DNA from: Streptomyces sp. MMG1533
GTDB lineage: Bacteria > Actinomycetota > Actinomycetes > Streptomycetales > Streptomycetaceae
DNA: 64,000 bases
Direction of reading: 5' to 3'
NCBI RefSeq assembly: GCF_001279775.1
Contig: NZ_LGDG01000218.1
Coordinates: 24,497 to 88,496 of the forward strand
Within the stretch, counting starts at the first letter, position 1, and each line of letters starts with the position of its first letter. This document shows, piece after piece, positions 50,759 to 59,039 of this stretch. The notes below the pieces were generated by a model, which was not told the origin of the DNA, did no database searches, and saw only the letters and a program-made list of their open reading frames with translations. Both the position numbers and the translations under genes were made by a program.

Positions 50759-52073
50759 AGGCGGACAGCGCAGCCACCAGCACAGGAGTCACCTGCTCGA
50801 CCTGCCAGGGCCGAGCCCCGAACCCCGCAAGCGCAGCCCCCACGGACTCGGCGCTCACAACCGCCGGCGGCTCCCAGCAGACCCGCCGAACCGTATCCGG
50901 CGTGATCAGATTCTCCTGCGGCATATTGAGCGCCTCGGCCAGCGCGGACACCGCAGCCCGAGCCGCGGACAACCGCGCGGCAGCAGCCGGATCCTTGTCG
51001 GCCCAAGCACGCGGTGGCGGCGGTCCCGTCACCGCCTGCCCCGGCTGCGGCAACTGCGCATCCGTGAGCGCCTTGGCCCGATCCACCGCCGCCTGCCACT
51101 GCTCCAGCTGGCGCCGCCCCATCCGATGCCCGAACCCGTTCAGCGCCGAGAGCGCCTGCACGGTGGCCGGAAGAGAGAGCGCGGCCTCCACGATGGCCGC
51201 GTCGGACAGCACCTTGCCCGGCGACACGTCCCGTCGCTGCGCGATCCGGTCCCGGGTCTGCCACAGCTCCCGTACGACGGCCAGCTGCCGCCGCCGGCGC
51301 ACCTTGTGCATGCCGGACGTCCGGCGCCACGGGTCCTTGCGGGGCTCCGGCGGCGGCGCCGAGGCGATCGCGTCGAACTCCTCGCGGGCCCACTCCAGCT
51401 TGCCCTGCCGGTCGAGCTCCTTCTCCAGCGCGTCCCGCAGGTCGACGAGGAGCTCCACGTCCAGGGCGGCGTAGCGCAGCCACGGCTCGGGCAGCGGGCG
51501 GGTGGACCAGTCGACGGCGGAGTGGCCCTTCTCCAGGACGAAGCCCAGGACGCTCTCGACCATCGCGCCGAGGCCCACCCGGGGGAATCCGGCGATCCGG
51601 CCGGCCAGCTCGGTGTCGAACAGCTGCGTGGGGACCATGCCTATTTCGCGGAGACACGGCAGGTCCTGCGTGGCCGCGTGCAGCACCCACTCGACGCCGG
51701 CCAGGGCCTCGCCGAGGCCGGAGAGATCGGGGCAGGCCACGGGATCGATCAGTGCCGTCCCCGCGCCCTCGCGGCGCAGCTGCACGAGGTAGGCGCGCTG
51801 GCCGTAGCGGTAACCCGACGCACGCTCGGCGTCCACGGCGACCGGGCCGGAGCCGGCGGCGAAGGCGGCGATCACCTCGGCGAGCGCTTCCGCGTCGGCG
51901 ATGACGGGCGGGATGCCCTCGCGCGGTTCGAGCAAAGGAATCGGCTCGGGGCCCGTGTCGGGGCCGGTATCGGGGTGCGGCGCCTCCGTAGCAGAAGATC
52001 CGCCGTCGTCCGGAGGGGCGCCTCCGGTGGTTCGCAGTGTGCTGTCTGCTGCGGTGTCTTGGGCGTCGGTCAC
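50757..52073 (-). CDS. rnd: Ribonuclease D family 3'-5' exoribonuclease with HRDC domain
   Basis: A 438-residue DEDD exonuclease. The first acidic motif is VAVDAER (family usually DTEF), the second lies in WVLHAATQDLPCL, and the third in YAALDVELLVDL. An HRDC nucleic-acid-binding domain follows (ALSALNGFGHRMGRRQLEQW). The first 55 residues are a low-complexity acidic tail. The GTG at 52073 lies six bases after TACCCT read on the minus strand, so the mRNA is probably leaderless. It should trim structured RNA 3' ends, including tRNA precursors. Confidence 0.88.
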   Translation of the reverse strand: MTDAQDTAADSTLRTTGGAPPDDGGSSATEAPHPDTGPDTGPEPIPLLEPREGIPPVIADAEALAEVIAAFAAGSGPVAVDAERASGYRYGQRAYLVQLRREGAGTALIDPVACPDLSGLGEALAGVEWVLHAATQDLPCLREIGMVPTQLFDTELAGRIAGFPRVGLGAMVESVLGFVLEKGHSAVDWSTRPLPEPWLRYAALDVELLVDLRDALEKELDRQGKLEWAREEFDAIASAPPPEPRKDPWRRTSGMHKVRRRRQLAVVRELWQTRDRIAQRRDVSPGKVLSDAAIVEAALSLPATVQALSALNGFGHRMGRRQLEQWQAAVDRAKALTDAQLPQPGQAVTGPPPPRAWADKDPAAAARLSAARAAVSALAEALNMPQENLITPDTVRRVCWEPPAVVSAESVGAALAGFGARPWQVEQVTPVLVAALSA

Positions 52074-52100
52074 ATGTCAAGGGTATCCGTGTATGGACAG

Positions 52101-52133
52101 CGCCCGCCGACGGAACGTTCCGTCGACGGGCGC
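52101..52133. terminator. Palindromic hairpin between response regulator and RNase D
   Basis: A long inverted repeat centred on GACGGAACGTTCCGTC (perfect 16-bp palindrome), extended to 33 bases with one mismatch. It lies just beyond the 5' end of the RNase D gene and downstream of the response regulator, on the same strand, so it probably terminates the regulator transcript. Confidence 0.6.
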
Positions 52134-52241
52134 CTGGGGGTCGTAAACCAGTCAGCTCGGTGAAAGATCCGGTTCACGACGGGTGGGGTACGCGGAGGAG
52201 GACCAGCGGCCGGTCCGGTTCACGTCTGTGAAGGGTGGGGG

Positions 52242-52904
52242 TCAGTGGATGATGCCGGTCCGCAGGGCCACGGCGACCATTCCGGCGCGGTCTCCGGTGC
52301 CGAGCTTGCGGGCGATGCGGGCGAGATGGCTCTTGACGGTCAGGGCGGACAGGCCCATCGAGACGCCGATCGCCTTGTTGGACTGGCCCTCCGCGACCAG
52401 CCGCAGCACCTCGACCTCGCGGCCGGACAGTTCGCGGTAGCCGCCCGGGTGACTCGGGGCACCCGGGGGGCGGCGGTGCATACGGGCGGCGGCGGCTCCG
52501 ATGGGGGCGGCACCCGGCCGGGTGGGGAGCCCGACGTTGGTACGGGTGCCGGTGACGACATAGCCCTTGACGCCGCCGGCGAGGGCGTTGCGCACGGCGC
52601 CGATGTCGTCGGCGGCGGAGAGGGCGAGGCCGTTGGGCCAGCCCGCGGCGCGGGTCTCCGACAGGAGGGTGAGGCCGGAGCCGTCGGGCAGGTGGACGTC
52701 GGCGACACAGATGTCGCGGGGGTTGCCGATGCGGGGACGAGCCTCCGCGACGGACGAGGCCTCGATGACATCGCGCACACCGAGCGCCCACAGATGGCGG
52801 GTGACGGTGGAGCGGACGCGCGGGTCGGCCACGACCACCATGGCGGTCGGCTTGTTCGGGCGGTAGGCGACCAGGCTTGCGGGCTGCTCGAGGAGAACGG
52901 ACAC
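52242..52904 (-). CDS. Orphan NarL/LuxR-type response regulator with atypical receiver
   Basis: A 220-residue regulator: receiver at about 20-130, a Pro/Ala-rich linker and a LuxR helix-turn-helix at about 155-200 (LSGREVEVLRLVAEGQSNKAI, TVKSHLARIARKLG). The phospho-acceptor equivalent is D69 in VADVHLPDGSG and the conserved lysine is kept (VKGYV). The N-terminal acidic pair is reduced to one aspartate (VVVADPRV, D27), which weakens metal binding. No histidine kinase is adjacent. Together these suggest phosphorylation-independent or non-standard control. The GTG at 52904 follows AGGAGG closely. Targets unknown. Confidence 0.85.
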   Translation of the reverse strand: MSVLLEQPASLVAYRPNKPTAMVVVADPRVRSTVTRHLWALGVRDVIEASSVAEARPRIGNPRDICVADVHLPDGSGLTLLSETRAAGWPNGLALSAADDIGAVRNALAGGVKGYVVTGTRTNVGLPTRPGAAPIGAAAARMHRRPPGAPSHPGGYRELSGREVEVLRLVAEGQSNKAIGVSMGLSALTVKSHLARIARKLGTGDRAGMVAVALRTGIIH

Positions 52905-53232
52905 CAGGCCTCCTGGGTGGGGGACGGGGCCGGCTTGTGGGGATGAAGCCGGGACGAACCGTGCTTTCAAGGTCACAGACGTCTTCGGCACCAAACCCGT
53001 CCGCCTTTAGAGAATGATCACGATTTGGTGAGTAACAATCCGTGCAATTCGGACGCACGGTCGATCATTCGAAGATCGAACGGTTTCGGTCCGCGTCGAA
53101 ACGCGGCCGAAAGTGGCCGTATCGACAAAGAGATTGCCAATGATCCAGCGTGGGTCCAGCGAGGCAGGGATAAGCGGCAGGAGAGCAGAGCAGAGCAGAG
53201 CAGAGCAGAGCAGAGGAGAGACGAGGGGTCGG
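52905..53232. other. Intergenic region upstream of the response regulator
   Basis: This 328-base gap contains the leader of the regulator gene, an A+T-richer stretch at about 52995-53080 likely to hold its promoter, and a pentanucleotide microsatellite at 53183-53215. No coding frame with normal GC3 bias is visible. Confidence 0.5.
53183..53215. repeat. Pentanucleotide microsatellite (GAGCA)6
   Basis: Six perfect copies of GAGCA plus a partial seventh (53183-53215). It lies between the 3' end of the DUF3000 gene and the response regulator that follows it on the same strand. Simple repeats of this kind are rare in Streptomyces and prone to slippage. Confidence 0.9.
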
Positions 53233-53901
53233 TCAGCGGGACTGCGGGCCGCGCCGCTGTGGCAGCGAGACCACCGACGCGTCGCCCGGCCCGGCCGGCG
53301 GCAGGCCCGCGATCTGGGCGAGCAGATCGCACCACGAGACCAGGTGTGCCGCCGTGTCCGGAACGCCGCCCAGGCCCTCGCGGGGCGTCCAGGAGGCGCG
53401 GATCTCGATCTGGGAGGCGGGCGGCCGTTCGGACAGGCCGCCGAAGTAGTGGGAGCTCGCGCGAGTGACCGTGCCGCTCGGCTCGCCGAACGCCAGTCCG
53501 CGCGCCGTGAGCGCGCCGGTGAGCCACGACCAGCACACGTCGGGCAGCAGCGGGTCGGCGGCCATCTCCGGCTCCAGCTCCGCGCGCACCAGCGTCACCA
53601 GCCGGAAGGTGCCCCGCCAGGCGTCGTGCCCGGCCGGGTCGTGCAGCAGCACCAGCCGGCCGTCGGCCAGGTCCTGGTCGCCGTCGACGACCGCGGCCTC
53701 CAGCGCGTACGCGTAGGGCGCGAGCCGTTGCGGCGCGCGCGTCGGCTCGACCTCGACCTGCGGCCGCAGCCGCGCGGCCCTGAGCGCGTCGACAGCCGCC
53801 CGGAAGGGCAGCGGATCCGTCCCGCTCGTATGCAGGTCCTCCTCCTTCGCGTCGTCCATTCCGTCAGCGCCGTCCGACAGTCGTCCCTGAGCCGCAGCCA
53901 T
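53233..53901 (-). CDS. DUF3000 domain protein
   Basis: A 222-residue cytoplasmic protein of the DUF3000 family, conserved across actinobacteria next to hemE and RNase D and of unknown function. Recognisable stretches are FRAAVDALRAARLRPQVEVE, LVLLHDPAGHDAWRGTFRLV and QIEIRASWTPREGLGG. The ATG at 53901 was chosen because TAATCT lies seven bases upstream on the minus strand, the spacing of a leaderless promoter. A GTG at 53946 would add 15 residues and run through that promoter. It is divergent from hemE. Confidence 0.8.
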   Translation of the reverse strand: MAAAQGRLSDGADGMDDAKEEDLHTSGTDPLPFRAAVDALRAARLRPQVEVEPTRAPQRLAPYAYALEAAVVDGDQDLADGRLVLLHDPAGHDAWRGTFRLVTLVRAELEPEMAADPLLPDVCWSWLTGALTARGLAFGEPSGTVTRASSHYFGGLSERPPASQIEIRASWTPREGLGGVPDTAAHLVSWCDLLAQIAGLPPAGPGDASVVSLPQRRGPQSR

Positions 53902-54008
53902 GCGGGGAAGATTAAAGGGAACGGGGGCTTCGTGCAGGGAGGACACCCTGTTGCCCGGTGTCGGGGTTGCCGTCCGGGCGGGGTCCGGCCCCGTGCGAGA
54001 CTTGCCCC

Positions 54009-55079
54009 GTGAGTGCCAACGAGAGCCCCGCGACGCCGCAGCCGACAGCCACCACGTACGAGTCCGCCTTCATGAAGGCGTGCAGGCGCGAGCCCGTGCC
54101 GCACACGCCCGTCTGGTTCATGCGGCAGGCCGGGCGCTCGCTGCCGGAGTACCGCAAGGTGCGCGAGGGCATCCCGATGCTCGAGTCCTGCATGCGGCCC
54201 GAGCTGGTCACCGAGATCACCCTCCAGCCGGTGCGCCGGCACAACGTGGACGCGGCGATCTACTTCAGCGACATCGTCGTCCCGCTCAAGGCCATCGGCA
54301 TCGACCTCGACATCAAGCCCGGCGTCGGCCCGGTCGTCGAACGCCCGATCCGCACCCGCGAGGACCTGGCTCAGCTGCGTGACCTGACCCCCGAGGACGT
54401 CTCGTACGTCACCGAGGCGATCGGCCTGCTCACCCGCGAGCTCGGCTCCACCCCGCTCATCGGTTTCGCCGGCGCGCCGTTCACCCTCGCGAGCTACCTG
54501 GTGGAGGGCGGTCCGTCGCGTACGTACGAGAACGCCAAGGCGATGATGTACGGCGACCCCGAGCTGTGGGCCGACCTGCTCGACCGCCTCGCCGACATCA
54601 CGGCCGCGTTCCTGAAGGTCCAGATCGAGGCGGGCGCCTCCGCGGTCCAGCTGTTCGACTCCTGGGCCGGCGCGCTGGCTCCCGCGGACTACCGCCACTC
54701 GGTGCTGCCCGCCTCCGCGAAGGTGTTCCGCGCCGTCGAGGGCTACGGCGTCCCGCGCATCCACTTCGGTGTCGGCACCGGCGAGCTGCTGGGGCTCATG
54801 GGAGAGGCGGGCGCGGACGTCGTCGGCGTCGACTGGCGCGTCCCGCTCGACGAGGCCGTCCGCCGGGTCGGCCCCGGCAAGGCGCTCCAGGGCAACCTCG
54901 ACCCGACCGTCCTGTTCGCCGGCACGGAGGCCGTGGAGACCAAGGCCCGCGAGGTCCTGGACGCGGCCGCGGGCCTCGAAGGGCATGTCTTCAACCTCGG
55001 CCACGGCGTCATGCCGTCCACCGACCCGGACGCGCTGACCCGCCTGGTCGAGTACGTCCACACGCAGACGGCTCGCTAG
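54009..55079 (+). CDS. hemE: Uroporphyrinogen decarboxylase
   Basis: HemE, 356 residues, decarboxylates the four acetate chains of uroporphyrinogen III to give coproporphyrinogen III. The substrate-binding [13 protein letters not shown] places arginines 39 and 43 and tyrosine 48, and YFSDIVVP carries the essential aspartate D87. The conserved [17 protein letters not shown] and the C-terminal FNLGHGV are present. The GTG at 54009 was chosen as matching the usual length; GAGACT ends six bases upstream, suggesting a leaderless or nearly leaderless mRNA. The frame is open further upstream but overlaps the promoter. Confidence 0.95.
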   Translation: MSANESPATPQPTATTYESAFMKACRREPVPHTPVWFMRQAGRSLPEYRKVREGIPMLESCMRPELVTEITLQPVRRHNVDAAIYFSDIVVPLKAIGIDLDIKPGVGPVVERPIRTREDLAQLRDLTPEDVSYVTEAIGLLTRELGSTPLIGFAGAPFTLASYLVEGGPSRTYENAKAMMYGDPELWADLLDRLADITAAFLKVQIEAGASAVQLFDSWAGALAPADYRHSVLPASAKVFRAVEGYGVPRIHFGVGTGELLGLMGEAGADVVGVDWRVPLDEAVRRVGPGKALQGNLDPTVLFAGTEAVETKAREVLDAAAGLEGHVFNLGHGVMPSTDPDALTRLVEYVHTQTAR

Positions 55080-55085
55080 GGCCGA

Positions 55086-55910
55086 TCACCATGTGTGCCG
55101 GGGCCGTGCCCGCCTGCCGAAGAGCAGGCCGCGCGGTTCCGGCGGCGGGGGCGTGCCCGGCTTGAGCGGCCAGGCGAGCAGCATGCCCGCGAGGAAGCCG
55201 ACGATGTGCGCCGCGTACGCCACCGTCCCGGCGTCGGACACTCCCTCGCCGGACGAGTAGAACGCCTGCAGCACGAACCAGAAGCCGAGCACCAGCCAGG
55301 CCGGCAGCCTCAGCGGCAGGAAGACCAGGAACGGGACCAGGACCCAGACCCTGGCCTTCGGATACAGCACGAGATAGGCGCCCAGGACCCCGGCGATCGC
55401 CCCCGACGCACCGATCAGCGGGTCCGCCGAGTCGGCGTTGAGAAGCGCGAAGCCGTACGACGCCGCGTAGCCGCAGACGACGTAGAAGAGCGCGAACCGC
55501 ACGTGCCCCATGCGGTCCTCGATGTTGTTGCCGAAGATCAGCAGGAAGAGCATGTTGCCCAGCAGGTGCAGCCAGCCGCCGTGCAGGAACATCGCCGTGA
55601 GGACCGACAGTTCGGGGGACTTGTCGTAACCCGGCGGGCCCACCACACAGCCCGCGCCCTGCGCGCCCACGCCGACATCGCCCGTCGGCACCACCCGAGG
55701 CATCTGATGGTGGATCAACTCCTGTGGCACCGCCGCGTAGTGGTCCAGGAACGCCTGGAGGTGGCACAGCTGAGCCAGATGGCTGTCCCCGGCCACGGAA
55801 TCGGCGACGCCGGGCATGGACAGGAACACGAGGACGTTCGCGGCGATCAGCGCGTACGTCACCAACGGGGTGCGACGCGTCGGGTTCACGTCATGGACGG
55901 GGATGACCAC
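55086..55910 (-). CDS. Rhomboid-family intramembrane serine protease
   Basis: A 274-residue membrane protein with six or seven predicted helices. The catalytic dyad is S169 in LIGASGAIAG and H235 in AYAAHIVGFLAG. The oxyanion region HGGWLHLLGNMLFL holds H115 and N119. A loop with two possible disulfide cysteines (C49 and C88) lies between the first two helices. The substrate is unknown. The start is a GTG at 55910 with no clear ribosome binding site. It is convergent with hemE, six bases apart. Confidence 0.9.
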   Translation of the reverse strand: MVIPVHDVNPTRRTPLVTYALIAANVLVFLSMPGVADSVAGDSHLAQLCHLQAFLDHYAAVPQELIHHQMPRVVPTGDVGVGAQGAGCVVGPPGYDKSPELSVLTAMFLHGGWLHLLGNMLFLLIFGNNIEDRMGHVRFALFYVVCGYAASYGFALLNADSADPLIGASGAIAGVLGAYLVLYPKARVWVLVPFLVFLPLRLPAWLVLGFWFVLQAFYSSGEGVSDAGTVAYAAHIVGFLAGMLLAWPLKPGTPPPPEPRGLLFGRRARPRHTW

Positions 55911-56034
55911 AAGGAAGTAGTGCCCCCGATGCGGGCGGCGAACCGGTGAACGCCGCCCGCTGCGCGTGCGTATGTCTCCTCAACCGCCCGCGGCACGGGG
56001 AAGGCGCTCGCGGGGACGACGTGAGGAACAGGCG

Positions 56035-56355
56035 ATGAACGACCGAGTTACTCCTCCGATGCACGCCCTGCCGGACGGCGAGGCCGAGATCTCACTGGTG
56101 CTGCGCCTGCCCTGGGAGGACGTGGCGCGACTCGGCCAGGAGGCCGGACGGCTGGCTTCCCAGATGCAGCGACCGGTGACCCTGGACGAGGCGGTGAGCA
56201 ACCGGCTGCGGTCCACGCGATCGGCATCCCACGCGAAGCCCGCGGGGGAGCAGCCGGCGCCCGTGACCACGAGCGCGTCCGTCTCGTCGCTGCCGCCGCG
56301 GCCTCCGGCGGATCAGGCGCGGCAGGCCATCGAGAGGATCAACGGGTCGGCGTAG
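56035..56355 (+). CDS. Small conserved hypothetical protein
   Basis: A 106-residue soluble protein. Residues 15-65 look like a folded unit (EAEISLVLRLPWEDVARLGQ, then a helix and VTLDEAVSNRLR), reminiscent in length of ribbon-helix or DNA-binding modules but without a motif I can name. The rest is a flexible Ser/Pro/Ala tail ending in a short helix (ADQARQAIERINGSA). The ATG at 56035 follows GAGGAA. It is followed by four imperfect tandem repeats. Function unknown. Confidence 0.65.
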   Translation: MNDRVTPPMHALPDGEAEISLVLRLPWEDVARLGQEAGRLASQMQRPVTLDEAVSNRLRSTRSASHAKPAGEQPAPVTTSASVSSLPPRPPADQARQAIERINGSA

Positions 56356-56366
56356 AGGTCGTTGGG

Positions 56367-56436
56367 GCGCAGAAGTCATCACGGCGCAGGAGTCATTACG
56401 GCGTGGAAGTCCGTCACGGCGTGGAAGTCCTTCAAG
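56367..56436. repeat. Four imperfect 17-18-bp tandem repeats
   Basis: Units at 56367-56383, 56384-56400, 56401-56418 and 56419-56436 share the pattern GCG-(C/T)-(A/G)-G-(A/G)-AGTC followed by four to five variable bases and usually ACG. They fill the gap between two convergent genes and include the stop codon of the flavoprotein gene. Confidence 0.7.
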
Positions 56437-57838
56437 AGGCCCGCACTTTCACCGCTGCCTTGCGGGCGGCCACCAGCACGGGGTCCCACACCGGTGAGAA
56501 CGGCGGGGCGTAGCCCAGGTCCAGGGCCGTCATCTGTTCCACCGTCATACCGGCCGTCAGGGCCACCGCGGCGATGTCGACGCGCTTGCCCGCGCCCTCC
56601 CTGCCCACGATCTGCACGCCGAGCAGCCGTCCCGTGCGGCGCTCGGCGAGCATTTTCACGGTCATGGGGGAGGCGCCCGGGTAGTAGCCCGCGCGGCTGG
56701 TCGACTCGATGGTGACCGACTCGAATTGGAGGCCCACCCTGCGCGCGTCCTTCTCGCGCAGGCCGGTGCGGGCGATCTCCAGGTCGCACACCTTGCTGAC
56801 CGCCGTGCCGACGACGCCCGGGAACGTGGCGTAGCCGCCCCCGACGTTCGTGCCGATGACCTGGCCGTGCTTGTTGGCATGGGTGCCGAGGGCGATGTGC
56901 CGTTCCTGCCCGGAGACCAGGTCGAGGACCTCGACGCAGTCGCCGCCGGCCCAGACGTTCTCCTGCCCGCGCACCCGCATCGCGAGGTCGGTCAGCAGTC
57001 CGCCGTGGTTGCCGAGCGGGAGCCCCGCGGCCTTCGCGAGCTCCGTCGCGGGGCGTACGCCGATGCCGAGCACGACCACGTCCGCCGGGTACTCGCCGTC
57101 GTCCGTGACCACCGCCCGCACCCGGCCGTCGTCACCGGTCAGCAGCTTGGTCACCGCGGCGTCGTCGACCATGGTGATGCCCATGCCCTCCATGGCCTCG
57201 TGCACCAGACGGCCCATGTCCGGGTCGAGTGTGGACATCGGCTCCTTGCCGCGGTTGACGACCGTCACCTCGTAGCCGCGGTTGATGAGCGCCTCGGCCA
57301 TCTCGACGCCGATGTAGCCCGCGCCGACGACGACCGCGCGTCGGCCACGCGTGCGTGCCAGCGTGTCCAGCAGCTCCTGCCCGTCGTCGAGGGTCTGGAC
57401 GCCGTGCACACCGGGCGCGTCGGCACCCGGCATGTCCGGGCGGATCGGGCGGGCGCCGGTCGCGATCACGAGTTTGTCGTACGACGTCCAGGACTCGGCC
57501 CCGGATTCGACGTCACGCGCGCGTACCCGCCCCCGCTCCACGTCGATCTCCGTGACCTCGGTGCGCATCCGCAGGTCGATGTCGCGGGCCCGGTGCTCCT
57601 CGGGCGCGCGGGCGATCAGCGCGTCCCGCTCGGTGACGTCGCCGCCCACCCAGTACGGGATGCCGCACGCCGAGTAGGACGTGAAGTGGCCGCGCTCGAA
57701 CGCCACGATCTCCAGCTCGTCGGCGCCCTTCATACGGCGGGCCTGCGACGCCGCGGACATGCCCGCGGCGTCGCCGCCGATCACCACCAGACGCTCGGCC
57801 CCACGGCCCGTGCCACGGCTCGCTGTGCTCATGCTCAT
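56432..57838 (-). CDS. CoA-disulfide reductase-like FAD/NAD(P) oxidoreductase
   Basis: A 468-residue flavoprotein of the CoA-disulfide reductase/NADH oxidase group. The FAD motif VVIGGDAAGMSAASQARR is N-terminal, the single redox cysteine is C58 in SYSACGIPYWVGG, the NAD(P)-binding motif VVVGAGYIGVEMAEAL is near residue 168, and the FAD ATG motif NVWAGGDCVEV is near 292. A dimerisation domain follows. It would reduce CoA disulfide, persulfides or oxygen with NAD(P)H; the real substrate is not evident. TAGCGT ends seven bases before the ATG, so the mRNA is probably leaderless. Confidence 0.87.
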   Translation of the reverse strand: MSMSTASRGTGRGAERLVVIGGDAAGMSAASQARRMKGADELEIVAFERGHFTSYSACGIPYWVGGDVTERDALIARAPEEHRARDIDLRMRTEVTEIDVERGRVRARDVESGAESWTSYDKLVIATGARPIRPDMPGADAPGVHGVQTLDDGQELLDTLARTRGRRAVVVGAGYIGVEMAEALINRGYEVTVVNRGKEPMSTLDPDMGRLVHEAMEGMGITMVDDAAVTKLLTGDDGRVRAVVTDDGEYPADVVVLGIGVRPATELAKAAGLPLGNHGGLLTDLAMRVRGQENVWAGGDCVEVLDLVSGQERHIALGTHANKHGQVIGTNVGGGYATFPGVVGTAVSKVCDLEIARTGLREKDARRVGLQFESVTIESTSRAGYYPGASPMTVKMLAERRTGRLLGVQIVGREGAGKRVDIAAVALTAGMTVEQMTALDLGYAPPFSPVWDPVLVAARKAAVKVRAS

Positions 57839-57875
57839 GCGAACACGCTACGGGGGCAGGGCATTTCAGTCCTGC

Positions 57876-58880
57876 TCAGTTCTCCTCGCCGCCCTCCCGC
57901 GGGCGAGTGGGCTCCGGTGCGGTCCTGGCCGTCGGCAGCGGGCCCACCGAGGGCATCGCGGGCGCGGTGGCCGGCCGACGCGGCAGGCGGGGCCGTACGA
58001 GGCGAAGCCACACGAGGACGGTCAGCACAGTGACCGCCGCGAACGGAAGCACCGCGGCGATCGCCACTACGATCCAGCGCAGCATCGTCACGAACGCGTT
58101 CCAGCCGCCTGTCAGCGCGTCGACGACCCCGGGATCCTCGTCCTCCTTCGCGGCCTTCTTCACCGGCGTCTCGGACAGGTTCAGGGTGATGGTGGCCAGG
58201 CCTGCGCGGTCCTTGAGGGACGCCTGCCGGGCGAGCAGCGACTCCAGGTCGGCCTGGCGGGTGCTCAACTCGCCCTCCAGCGTCACCACGTCGCTCAGCC
58301 TGGTGGCCCGGTCCATCAGCTCGCGGATCCGGGCCACGCTGGCCCGCTGCGAGGTGATGCGGCTCTCCACGTCGACGACCTGGTCGGTGACGTCCTGCGC
58401 CTTCGCCGTGCGCTCCAGGAGCTTGCCCGAGCCCTCCAGCTCGGCGAGGACCTCCTCGTACTTGTCGACGGGCACCCGCAGCACCACGTGCGTCTGCTCG
58501 TTGCCCTCCTCGCCCCGGGAGGTGGTCTCGTTGCCGACGTAGCCGCCCGCGTTCTCGGTGGTGGTGCGGGCCTCGTCGAGGGACTTCGGCACGTCCTTGA
58601 CCTGCACGGTCAGGGAGGCGGTGCGGATGATGTGGTTCGCGGAGATCTTGGGCGGCGCGGTGGCCTTGGCGCCGCTCGCGTCGCTGTCGCCACCCGTGCC
58701 GTCCGCGGCGCCGCCGGGCGCGGCCCCCTTCGCGTCGCTCTGCGCGGCGGCCTCGTCGTTGGTCGTGCCGGCACCGGAATCGCTGCTGTCGGCCCCGCTG
58801 CAGCCGGTCAGCGCGAGGGCCGCGGCCAGCAGGATCCCGGCCAGGGCCTGGACGGGTCGTACGGAACGTCGTGTGCGCAT
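57876..58880 (-). CDS. DUF4349 lipoprotein
   Basis: A 334-residue membrane-anchored protein. The signal peptide ends in the lipobox LTGC with C27. A low-complexity Asp/Ala/Gly linker reaches about residue 85. The DUF4349 domain includes RTASLTVQVKDVPKSLDEA, long helices likely to form a coiled coil, and SLKDRAGLATITLNL. A C-terminal membrane helix (WIVVAIAAVLPFAAVTVLTV) and a short basic-proline tail end it. So it is fixed at both ends to the membrane. Function unknown. The frame continues far upstream only as an antisense shadow of the gene at 59040. It is divergent from that gene. Confidence 0.85.
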   Translation of the reverse strand: MRTRRSVRPVQALAGILLAAALALTGCSGADSSDSGAGTTNDEAAAQSDAKGAAPGGAADGTGGDSDASGAKATAPPKISANHIIRTASLTVQVKDVPKSLDEARTTTENAGGYVGNETTSRGEEGNEQTHVVLRVPVDKYEEVLAELEGSGKLLERTAKAQDVTDQVVDVESRITSQRASVARIRELMDRATRLSDVVTLEGELSTRQADLESLLARQASLKDRAGLATITLNLSETPVKKAAKEDEDPGVVDALTGGWNAFVTMLRWIVVAIAAVLPFAAVTVLTVLVWLRLVRPRLPRRPATAPAMPSVGPLPTARTAPEPTRPREGGEEN

Positions 58881-59039
58881 CTGGGCGTACCCCCCGAGGG
58901 TTGTGACGACTGACGTTCCTTCGACGCCGGACCCGGCCCGAACGTTGGCGGGAAACGGTCCCGATGCGGTCACGGTCGGGACTCGTGAAGGACACCGGGG
59001 CGCTGCGGGAGGGTCGGCGGAGTCTGAGAAAGTGGGCAC

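Noticed and set aside
53183..53215. Possible CRISPR-like array
   Set aside because: The unit is only five bases with no spacers. It is a simple microsatellite, and no cas gene is present.
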